The notes under the pieces are model-generated. The model had not been told where the DNA came from. It worked only from the letters and a program-made list of their open reading frames with translations, and searched no databases. The position numbers and the translations under genes are program-made. A DNA stretch of 6,116 nucleotides, taken from assembly GCA_964526915.1 (NCBI GenBank), contig CAZGMS010000103.1:1-6116 (forward strand), read 5' to 3'. This stretch comes from JAHJDR01 sp964526915 (GTDB lineage Bacteria; UBA10199; JADGCS01). This document shows, piece after piece, positions 1 to 6,116 of the stretch; positions within the stretch are counted from its first letter, which is position 1; every line of letters begins with the position of its first letter.

Positions 1-907
1 CGGCTGGGTGCGTCAAATCTCAAAAGACATTGGCCCGGTTCGCGATGTTCCTGCTCCCGATGTCATGACCAACGCACAGCACATGTTGTGGATGTTGGAT
101 GAGTACGAAGTCATCACCGGCGGAAAATATCCCGGCACCATTACCGGTAAACCCTTGGGGATTGGCGGTTCTTTGGGACGCACCGAGGCCACTGGCTATG
201 GTTGTGTGTACACTTTACGCGAAGCGCTCAAAGATTACAACATTAGGGTGCAGGACAGCACGGCCAGCATTCAGGGGTTTGGCAATGTGGCCCAGTACAC
301 GATCGATTTGTATCACCTATTGGGTGGTAAGGTGGTGTGTGTGTCTTGTTGGGATCAGGCGGACAACAAATCGTATTCTTTTTTCAAAAAAGACGGAATC
401 AATCTGGTCGAACTCCGTGGCGTTACGGATCGTTTTGGTGGCATTGAAAAAAACAAGGCCAAAGAATTGGGGTATCAGCTTCTTTCCGGTGACGCCTGGC
501 TCGAACAGGATGTCGACATCCTGATCCCGGCGGCCATCGAAAACCAATTGCGTCAGGACAACGTGGACAAAATACGTTCCAGCGTCAAAATTGTTGTTGA
601 AGGCGCCAATGGCCCCACCACACCCGAAGCCGATAAAGTTCTGGAGAGCCGCAAGATTTTTGTGATTCCCGATTTTCTGGCCAATGCGGGCGGTGTGACC
701 TGCAGTTATTTTGAACAAGTGCAAAACAACATGAACTATTATTGGGAAAAGGACGAAGTGTTGGGTCGCCTCGATGTCAAGATGACCGCGGCCTACCGGG
801 CGGTCAAACAGCTGGCCGAAAAGCGCAAACTCTTCATGAGAGACGCGGCCTATGCGATATCAGTCAATCGCGTTGTTGAAGCCTGCCGGTTTAGGGGTTG
901 GATTTAA
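1..907 (+). CDS. Glu/Leu/Phe/Val dehydrogenase, probably glutamate dehydrogenase (5'-truncated by window edge)
   Basis: Likely catalyses reversible oxidative deamination of glutamate to 2-oxoglutarate and ammonia in the cytoplasm. The first complete codon is at 2, and 301 residues are visible before TAA at 905-907. Family members are about 420-430 residues, so roughly 120 N-terminal residues, including the substrate- and catalytic-lysine segment, lie off the left edge. The GTG at 8 is an internal valine, not a start. Visible motifs in order: the DVPAPD segment, whose second Asp (codon 59-61) matches the catalytic aspartate; TGKPLGIGGSLGRTEATGYG, the family signature between the two domains; the Rossmann glycine motif GFGNVA (about residues 91-96); and EGANGPTTPEAD followed by PDFLANAGGV near the C terminus. 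After the second Rossmann strand the sequence is VSCWDQ instead of the more usual VSDS-type loop, so NAD versus NADP use cannot be called. It converges on the 927-residue gene with a 17-bp overlap. The family is certain; the glutamate substrate is very likely. Confidence 0.93.
   Translation, partial: GWVRQISKDIGPVRDVPAPDVMTNAQHMLWMLDEYEVITGGKYPGTITGKPLGIGGSLGRTEATGYGCVYTLREALKDYNIRVQDSTASIQGFGNVAQYTIDLYHLLGGKVVCVSCWDQADNKSYSFFKKDGINLVELRGVTDRFGGIEKNKAKELGYQLLSGDAWLEQDVDILIPAAIENQLRQDNVDKIRSSVKIVVEGANGPTTPEADKVLESRKIFVIPDFLANAGGVTCSYFEQVQNNMNYYWEKDEVLGRLDVKMTAAYRAVKQLAEKRKLFMRDAAYAISVNRVVEACRFRGWI
891..907. other. Convergent 3' overlap of dehydrogenase and PPDK_N genes
   Basis: The TAA of the + strand dehydrogenase (905-907) lies past the TAA of the - strand PPDK_N gene (891-893), so the last codons of each are antisense to the other. 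No hairpin plus T-run typical of a bidirectional terminator is apparent at or near the junction. Any terminator must lie inside coding sequence or depend on Rho. Confidence 0.9.
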
Positions 908-3674
908 CGGGGGATGGCTCGGTGAGGTACGCCAGGGCCTTGCATTCGTCGGCATTGGTAGCTATCCGCAAAATCATGTTTGGTGCCGAAAGGGCCACAT
1001 CGATCACTTTGATGACTGAGGCCAGTTTGGTGAATTTTGGTACGTGTCTTCCCAATGTGTTTTCGGCTTTTTCAAAAAAATCGCGGTTGAAAATCGTGCT
1101 GTCATCATCCGGATACAGAGGCAAATAGCGGATGGAGGCCTCCACCAGATCCTGAAAAAAATGAGTTCCAAACGAAAGGTCCGGCAGGTAGTTGCCTTTT
1201 TTGAAGGCCATCTCGATGAGCATGGCGGTGTTGTTGATGTCGGCGTAACTCACCGCAACCCCCATCTTGATGTCTCCGCGAGAGCCCCAGCGCCCCGGCC
1301 CCATCAATATAAATTGTCTTTTGGGCAAACGGTCATTCAGGATTCCCACGACGCGTGCGACATCCTTAAGGTCCCCCAGTTTTTTGAGTGAGTCATAGGC
1401 CAGGGGGTCCACGTAAACAATGTGGGTGAGGGGGGGCACGGTCCCGTTCGAAACAAACTTGTTCGCCGAAAATAAAACACGCGATTTGTCGACGTCTGTC
1501 GGGATTTTTTCAGGCAACAAATTTTCGTTGGAGCTTTGTGACCGACATTGCAGTAAATAAAAGTTTTTGCCGTCAGAGGCGAATTCGATATCGATGGGTT
1601 TTTGAAAATGTTTTTCCAGGATGTTCAACAGGGATTTGATGGTTTTCAAAAAAGGTGTGTTGTTGACCAGCCCATCAAAAGTGACCACAAAAGTATTGTG
1701 TTCAATATCAACCAGGCCACTGGGCTGTTTCAATACGTCTTGGTCCACGAGTGAAAAGATCTTTTCGAATCCGGGATATTCATGACCATGTTGTTGGATG
1801 AGTTCGGAACAAGCCATCGTTTCAAACGAATTCGTGTTGAGGTTGATGACGTCCAGATATTTGGGGGCATAACATATGATTTCTTTGTTGGTTGTGTTGA
1901 CGCGTAACTGAGGTTGTCCCGGACAAAGAAGCACAGGGTAATCGTTGCCCAATCTGTCTACGGCCCGGGTGCCCAGGCCCGGCACAATGCGCACCAGATT
2001 ATCTTCGCGTTTGATGCGTGGTGACCAGCGAAACTCGTTGCGGCTAAAGGCCACACCACCAAAGCTGGGCAAAAGATAATGACCCACTTTTGTGCCCACC
2101 ACTTCCTGAATGAGGATGCCCATTTCTTCCTGATAATCCAAAAGGCCGCGTTCGGCGCGATACTCAATGGGATCGTGATGGAACATCGAGGCGTAGACCT
2201 CGGCAATGGCATCAATGAGGGCTTCCAGCCGCTCATCCTTGGTGCCCTGATTAGCAATGAAGAGGCTTTTGTATTTACCGGAAAAGGCCGCATCAAAACT
2301 GTCTTCCAAAAGACTTGAAGAACGTATCACCAGTGGGTTGGTGCCAAAATCGTCCAAAGCCAAAGAGAGCCCCTTGATCATCTCTGCTGAAAAGGAGCTG
2401 TTCTTGAACAGTTGAACAATGTTTTCATAGTCGGCACGAATCTGGCTCAGTTCCTTGTATTTGTATTCCCTGAGTTCTTGCAGGTGATTGTGGTTGATGA
2501 AATCGATCACGCCATCTGAAGCAATGTACCAGGTTTTAGGGGCCTTGATGCCGGCCAGCTCCGGGAAATTCTTTTGTTCCTCCTTGATGATGTTCATCGC
2601 AATGAACAGTCCTGCGCCTTTCCCGCCCACTTTGCCATCGCTTGCCGGCGTGAAAATGAGGCGTTTGGTCAAATCATAAAAATCATCAATCGTGATGTGT
2701 GTTTTGGCAATATTGATAAAATCCAGACGACGACTGAAAAAGCGCCTGATGAGCGAAACATTGATGGCGTTCATGGTGGAAAAAGGGAGTTCCTGCTCGC
2801 TGAGTTGGGAGTTCTTGAATCTGACGATCGCGTCAATGATGTCGCCCAGCGATGACCGGTTGTCGTCCAACACCTTGACCAGAAAACTCAGTTTGTTTTC
2901 CTTGACCCATTTTTGCACGAGCGAAAAAATCTGCTCGTCTCCCAAAATGGATTCAGCGAGAGCAAAAATTTTTTCGGCCATGAGAGGATCAATTTTATAA
3001 ATACGTTTTTTCAAGGGGCGGTTGGTGTCAATTTCTGCAGTGTAAAGTGTGTCGGGAGAAACAGGCAAAGAGCCGCCAATTTCATTAATCAGGAGCCTGG
3101 CCTCCTCGCGGCCCTTGGAGGCCAGATGATTCAGGAGGCGACGAGAGATGTTAAAATAAAACTGTTGGTCTGTGATGGCCAGGAGTTCAACGATGGACCT
3201 CCAGTCATGATGCAAGGAGAAGTTGGAATCGGTCAGGGGACGCTTTTTGAACAAGCTCTCCATCTGTTTGTGCAGGATGGACTGGCTGAGCCTTTCTGTG
3301 ATGGTGTTAATGAGCTTTTTTTCTTCTTTGAGAAAAGGCCCCTCATCGCGCGAGGGTTTGTCGGTATGATAGGATACTTCCAAAAAACCTATGGATTGAT
3401 CAGCGACAATGATTTCAGAGGTGAGCGTGGCACAGGGGGTCTCATACTGCTGAGTTTTATATTCCTGGTGTTGACAGATTATCTTGGTTTGACAAGCTTC
3501 CGGATAGCTGAAACCCAAAGGGATGGCCTCAACGATTTTGGCAAATATTTCATCCTGTGAATTGTTCTTGTCGGAAATAATCTCCTCAACCAGATACAAA
3601 CAATTCAACTCTTTGGCTCTTTCGTGTAGTGACGCAAGCAGATCATCGTGACTGCTTTGTGGCTGCTGTGTCAT
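891..3674 (-). CDS. PEP/pyruvate-binding (PPDK_N ATP-grasp) protein with N-terminal sensor-like domain
   Basis: 927 residues. The start at 3674 is chosen over an in-frame upstream start at 3737 because its ATG forms an ATGA overlap with the stop of the upstream gene, and AGGGAG lies 10 nt before it. Residues 1-135 (HERAKELNCLY, then YPEA, GFLEVSYH and EGPFLKEE) resemble a GAF-like input domain found on histidine kinases. Residues 140-330 are mostly helical. Residues 345-714 are a PPDK_N ATP-grasp domain: GGKGAGL (350-356), IRSSSLLED (450-458), a GLG glycine loop (566-568), DIEFA (695-699) and LQCR (708-711). K352, R451, D695, E697, Q709 and R711 fit the ATP-site residues of pyruvate phosphate dikinase. 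The C-terminal module (about 730-880) has GPGRWGSRG (792-800) and GTHFFQD (836-842), both shared with the upstream neighbour. There is no phosphohistidine (TSHxA-type) domain and no PEP-binding barrel, so a true PEP synthase is unlikely. The phosphoryl acceptor is unknown. Probably cytoplasmic; no signal peptide or membrane segment is seen. Last gene of the visible operon. Confidence 0.9.
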   Translation of the reverse strand: MTQQPQSSHDDLLASLHERAKELNCLYLVEEIISDKNNSQDEIFAKIVEAIPLGFSYPEACQTKIICQHQEYKTQQYETPCATLTSEIIVADQSIGFLEVSYHTDKPSRDEGPFLKEEKKLINTITERLSQSILHKQMESLFKKRPLTDSNFSLHHDWRSIVELLAITDQQFYFNISRRLLNHLASKGREEARLLINEIGGSLPVSPDTLYTAEIDTNRPLKKRIYKIDPLMAEKIFALAESILGDEQIFSLVQKWVKENKLSFLVKVLDDNRSSLGDIIDAIVRFKNSQLSEQELPFSTMNAINVSLIRRFFSRRLDFINIAKTHITIDDFYDLTKRLIFTPASDGKVGGKGAGLFIAMNIIKEEQKNFPELAGIKAPKTWYIASDGVIDFINHNHLQELREYKYKELSQIRADYENIVQLFKNSSFSAEMIKGLSLALDDFGTNPLVIRSSSLLEDSFDAAFSGKYKSLFIANQGTKDERLEALIDAIAEVYASMFHHDPIEYRAERGLLDYQEEMGILIQEVVGTKVGHYLLPSFGGVAFSRNEFRWSPRIKREDNLVRIVPGLGTRAVDRLGNDYPVLLCPGQPQLRVNTTNKEIICYAPKYLDVINLNTNSFETMACSELIQQHGHEYPGFEKIFSLVDQDVLKQPSGLVDIEHNTFVVTFDGLVNNTPFLKTIKSLLNILEKHFQKPIDIEFASDGKNFYLLQCRSQSSNENLLPEKIPTDVDKSRVLFSANKFVSNGTVPPLTHIVYVDPLAYDSLKKLGDLKDVARVVGILNDRLPKRQFILMGPGRWGSRGDIKMGVAVSYADINNTAMLIEMAFKKGNYLPDLSFGTHFFQDLVEASIRYLPLYPDDDSTIFNRDFFEKAENTLGRHVPKFTKLASVIKVIDVALSAPNMILRIATNADECKALAYLTEPSPVKSNP
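3671..3674 (-). other. ATGA stop/start overlap between the two PPDK_N genes
   Basis: On the - strand, ATGA holds the TGA stop of the 582-residue gene and the ATG of the 927-residue gene. This arrangement commonly supports translational coupling by termination and re-initiation. It fits the idea that the two paralogues are made together. Confidence 0.85.
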
Positions 3675-5419
3675 TTGTGAATCACTCCCTGTTGTGATCT
3701 GCCATCGACCTTGACTGTCAACGGTGCAGAGACGCAAATGTGCCTGACATATTTTGTTTCAGAGACAACCTGGCAGTGGTCCAGCCAGTTCCAGTCGATG
3801 CCCGGATCATTGTGTGAAACTGTAAAGTAGCTGACCTGAAACCCGTTGATGTTGTGAAAAAAATGTGAGCCCTGGCTGAGGTCGACATTCATGTTGGACA
3901 GTGTTGCTTCAACAATAACTTTTGCCTGACAAATATCAGACCAGCGAACTGGAATGCCCAACCAAGGATCCGAACTGCCCCATCGACCAAAACCAATCAG
4001 CACGTACGGTTGCTGTTGTTGTTGCAGTGTTTGGTTGATGGCGGCGATCTCTGAGGCGATCAGACGGGTTTGGGCGGGGTCAAAGGCCAGCGGCTTGACA
4101 TAAACAATGTGGGTTAGTCCCTCAACGAGGCCGTTGCCCAAGACTTTGTTTGAGCGTACCACACAACGTTCGGGTTGGCTGATTTCTGCTGTCAAGTCCA
4201 CAGTCGTATGACAGACCACCATGGGGCGTACCTGCAAAAAACCGAATTGATATCGGTTGTTTTCTCTATCATGGGAGAGTGCAAATTCAATTTCCACGGC
4301 ATTTTGCAGAGATTTTTCACAGGCGGCCAGCGTGTTTTTGACAAGCCTGTTTAACGGCAGGGTTTCAGCGTCGAGAATGGGAGCGAATGTGATGACGCGT
4401 GGTCCTGCCTGATAAGTGCCCACCATCAGGGAATCTGATTCTGGCCTGTACGTGGACGCGACTTGTGTCAGTGTGTTGTCGTATTCAGCGTCTTTGAGTC
4501 CAAAGAGACACATGTGTTCGGTTTCTTTGGTGGGGTCATAGTGTGTTGAGGGCCGCATGTTGATGGCCCAAAAATCATTTTGCGTTTGTCGCATGAGGTC
4601 TGCCACACTGTTTGTGGGAGGCGGGACGCGCGGCATTTCTGGGCAGTATGTCCAGCACAGACTGCCATCGACAATGGTTTTGCCCAGCCCCAGGGCCAGA
4701 TTCACCACGCCATCTTCGGGCCTTTGCCGGCCAAACGCGTAGTAGTTGTAAGAGCGGCCCACTCCTGAAATCACAGGATAATAGCGATCACTGTATTGTT
4801 CGCCCACAACGGCCTGGATGATGATGGCCATTTTTTCGTCTTCTATCCGGTTGTGTGTGGCCGAGATGTATTGTTTGGCCTGCGAAAAAAAAACGGAGGC
4901 ATAAACAAATTTGATGGCTTCAATAAGGACCTGGAATTTTTTTTGCGTGTCGGGCTGATTGTTGGGGATCATCTTGGTGGCATAAACACCAGCAAAAGGT
5001 TCAAATTTTGCATCTTCCAGCAAGCTTGAAGAACGAACGGCCAGCGGCGTGTGAGCTTTTGCGATCAGTGTCCACAGATCACCCACGAGATTGGGGGAGA
5101 GATCTGTTTGTTGAAAACGCAAGGCGATTTCTTCATCTGACAGGGTGGATAAAGTCACATCATGCAAATGATTTCTGTTCATGAAGTCGTCAAAATACTC
5201 AGTGGTGATTACGGTGAGCTTGGGGATGCCTATCGTGATCCCTTCAAATGAACCCGAGGGAAAGGTCTTGATCAGAACGTCTTTTGCCAACAAGAGCCCG
5301 TGTGCTTTTCCGCCAATTTCGCCGTTGCCTATGATGGTAAAATCATCGGAGGACTCAAAAAAGGCCCTGTCGAATCTCTTGTGGGGTGAGGCGAATTTGT
5401 CATGAGGCTGTTTGTCCAT
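3671..5419 (-). CDS. PEP/pyruvate-binding (PPDK_N ATP-grasp) protein, short form
   Basis: 582 residues. The ATG at 5419 is preceded by AGGGA 8 nt upstream. The ATP-grasp domain begins almost at the N terminus: IGGKAHGLLLAK (35-46), VRSSSLLED (128-136), FAG (142-144), LGLGKTIVDG (243-252), EIEFA (376-380) and LQVRP (395-399). K38, R129, E378, Q396 and R398 match the nucleotide-site residues of pyruvate phosphate dikinase. The first acid of the DxE pair is Glu (E376), a conservative change. The C-terminal module (about 420-550) has NKVLGNG, LTHIVYV, GFGRWGSSDPWLGIPV (476-491) and QGSHFFHN (516-523). The downstream protein has the same module, so the two are diverged paralogues. This one lacks the roughly 340-residue N-terminal extension of its partner. 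It also lacks the phosphohistidine and PEP-barrel domains, so an annotation of PEP synthase would be misleading. A short glutamine run (residues 466-470) precedes the GRWGS strand. It sits 15 bp after the phosphatidyltransferase and overlaps the next gene by 4 bp. The reaction and substrate are unknown. Confidence 0.9.
   Translation of the reverse strand: MDKQPHDKFASPHKRFDRAFFESSDDFTIIGNGEIGGKAHGLLLAKDVLIKTFPSGSFEGITIGIPKLTVITTEYFDDFMNRNHLHDVTLSTLSDEEIALRFQQTDLSPNLVGDLWTLIAKAHTPLAVRSSSLLEDAKFEPFAGVYATKMIPNNQPDTQKKFQVLIEAIKFVYASVFFSQAKQYISATHNRIEDEKMAIIIQAVVGEQYSDRYYPVISGVGRSYNYYAFGRQRPEDGVVNLALGLGKTIVDGSLCWTYCPEMPRVPPPTNSVADLMRQTQNDFWAINMRPSTHYDPTKETEHMCLFGLKDAEYDNTLTQVASTYRPESDSLMVGTYQAGPRVITFAPILDAETLPLNRLVKNTLAACEKSLQNAVEIEFALSHDRENNRYQFGFLQVRPMVVCHTTVDLTAEISQPERCVVRSNKVLGNGLVEGLTHIVYVKPLAFDPAQTRLIASEIAAINQTLQQQQQPYVLIGFGRWGSSDPWLGIPVRWSDICQAKVIVEATLSNMNVDLSQGSHFFHNINGFQVSYFTVSHNDPGIDWNWLDHCQVVSETKYVRHICVSAPLTVKVDGRSQQGVIHK
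3685..3690 (-). promoter_or_regulatory. Ribosome binding site of the 927-residue PPDK_N gene
   Basis: AGGGAG on the - strand lies 10 nt before the ATG at 3674, inside the final codons of the upstream PPDK_N gene. The spacing is slightly long but usable. It decides the start in favour of 3674 over the in-frame upstream candidate at 3737, which would overlap the neighbour by 67 bp. Confidence 0.6.
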
Positions 5420-5427
5420 GCTGTGTT

Positions 5428-5432
5428 TCCCT
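5428..5432 (-). promoter_or_regulatory. Ribosome binding site of the 582-residue PPDK_N gene
   Basis: AGGGA on the - strand lies 8 nt before the ATG at 5419, inside the 15-bp gap after the phosphatidyltransferase stop. Another ATG at 5436-5438 overlaps that stop but is out of frame with the PPDK_N protein, so 5419 is the supported start. Confidence 0.65.
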
Positions 5433-5434
5433 GC

Positions 5435-6116
5435 TCATGTTTTCTTCTTTGCCAAAGAAAGCGTTGTCATTTGTTGTTGCAAAATAATGATCCACGTCAG
5501 ATTCATGGCAATGGCTGTGGAAAGCATGACCCATTGCGGCTTTCCGAATAGCGCAAAAACCAAAAAAGCGACCGAGAAAAAATCACGCTTGATGGCAAAA
5601 TGCAGTTTGAAAAAAATCCGTGACAACAAGGTCAGGTCTGTTCTGGTCTGGAAATCCTTTTGCAGGGCCAAGAGACTACCCGAATTGCTGTGTTTGAGGA
5701 CATGCCAAAACACAATGCTGAGCGCGATCAAAAGACCGACCCCCGCAAAGAGGCTGAGCACAACGCTGTAAGGGTAGTGCTGTCGAAACAGGCCCACGAT
5801 GGTTCCCAACAGGAACACAATGTAAGTGGTGTTGTCACAAAGGGTGTCTAGCCACTGACCAAATTTTGAACTGGTGAGCTTGACCTTTGAAATTTCGCCA
5901 TCAACCCCATCCAGAATGGAGGTGAGCTTGAACAGGATCGCCGCCAACAAGTATGTGGTGTAGGTTCCCAGAGAAGCCAAAAAACCTGATAACAGCCCCA
6001 ACAACAACACAATGAACGTGATCTGGTTGGCGGTGAGCGGCGTGTTGACCAGTCTCTTGGAAATAAACAGGGACACATGGCGATTAAAGTTGCGCGACAC
6101 AATCCCGTCGGTGGGT
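5435..6116 (-). CDS. CDP-alcohol phosphatidyltransferase, possibly the C-terminal half of a bifunctional enzyme (5'-truncated by window edge)
   Basis: An integral membrane enzyme expected to move a phospho-alcohol group from a CDP-linked donor to an acceptor hydroxyl. The visible 226 residues end at TGA (5435-5437). The family motif D-x2-D-G-x2-A-R-x8-G-x3-D-x3-D is present with exact spacing (D69, D72, G73, G86, D90, D94, counting the first complete codon, 6113-6115, as 1), but the AR pair reads SK (76-77). About six hydrophobic segments are visible, and KRDFF (176-180) opens the last pair. A GTG at 6100 could be taken as a start, but the frame stays open to the edge and reads PTDGIVSRNFNR. 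That resembles the linker before this domain in proteins that carry an N-terminal sugar- or inositol-phosphate nucleotidyltransferase. I therefore treat the gene as continuing off the window. DGVDGEIS is closer to the DGxDGEIA form of di-myo-inositol-phosphate-phosphate synthases than to PgsA or PssA, but the substrate cannot be fixed from this fragment. Confidence 0.87.
   Translation of the reverse strand, partial: PTDGIVSRNFNRHVSLFISKRLVNTPLTANQITFIVLLLGLLSGFLASLGTYTTYLLAAILFKLTSILDGVDGEISKVKLTSSKFGQWLDTLCDNTTYIVFLLGTIVGLFRQHYPYSVVLSLFAGVGLLIALSIVFWHVLKHSNSGSLLALQKDFQTRTDLTLLSRIFFKLHFAIKRDFFSVAFLVFALFGKPQWVMLSTAIAMNLTWIIILQQQMTTLSLAKKKT

Noticed and set aside
317..724. A 135-codon open frame on the - strand within the dehydrogenase
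   Set aside because: It is antisense to the Rossmann domain, whose + strand reading is unmistakable. The antisense product shows no motif.
2913..3560. A 215-codon open frame on the + strand
   Set aside because: It lies wholly antisense to the sensor and helical part of the 927-residue PPDK_N gene. It has no recognisable family or motif and looks like a shadow of biased codon use.
3675..3737. Upstream in-frame start that would lengthen the large PPDK_N protein by 21 residues
   Set aside because: The extra residues overlap the end of the neighbour by 67 bp. The ATGA start at 3674 has its own Shine-Dalgarno sequence.
4010..4024. Possible trinucleotide microsatellite coding for five glutamines
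   Set aside because: Only five codons, with one interrupted (CAG among CAA). It is too short to call a repeat tract and is reported only within the gene entry.
5848..6102. An 84-codon open frame on the - strand in another frame of the phosphatidyltransferase
   Set aside because: The overlapping frame carries the exact CDP-alcohol transferase motif and membrane segments. This one has none.
1..6116. Search for tRNA, rRNA, CRISPR, insertion sequence or attachment-site signals
   Set aside because: Coding sequence fills nearly the whole window. I saw no array of direct repeats, terminal inverted repeats, transposase motifs or tRNA-like segments.

Overview
This window comes from a bacterial chromosome of moderate GC. 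It is almost wholly coding: two genes run off its ends, two are complete, and the only clear intergenic gap is 15 bp. The glutamate dehydrogenase subfamily, the KELNCLY-type sensor domain and the PEP/pyruvate-binding (PPDK_N) proteins resemble those of deltaproteobacterial-type lineages (Desulfobacterota, Bdellovibrionota, Myxococcota and relatives). That placement is an impression from protein families, not a computed assignment.

Layout. On the + strand, 1-907 is the C-terminal two thirds of a Glu/Leu/Phe/Val-type dehydrogenase, most likely glutamate dehydrogenase. Everything else is on the - strand and reads as one operon running from right to left. It starts with a CDP-alcohol phosphatidyltransferase (5435-6116, continuing past the right edge). 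A 582-residue PPDK_N protein follows after 15 bp (3671-5419). A second PPDK_N protein of 927 residues (891-3674) follows with an ATGA stop/start overlap. The last operon gene and the dehydrogenase converge and overlap by 17 bp, so there is no intergenic terminator between them. No promoter is visible for either transcript; both lie outside the window.

How the genes may work together. The most interesting part is the tandem PPDK_N pair. Both proteins keep the residues of a pyruvate phosphate dikinase/PEP synthase ATP-grasp site. Both lack the swivelling phosphohistidine domain and the PEP-binding barrel that turn ATP-grasp chemistry into PEP synthesis. In their place both carry a C-terminal module with a G-[PF]-GRWGS motif and a G-[TS]-HFF motif. 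The larger protein also has an N-terminal sensor-like domain of a type seen on histidine kinases. They are unlikely to be PEP synthases. Translational coupling suggests equimolar synthesis and perhaps a complex. Co-transcription with a phospholipid (possibly inositol-phosphate) head-group transferase suggests, but does not prove, a link to lipid or polar-solute metabolism.
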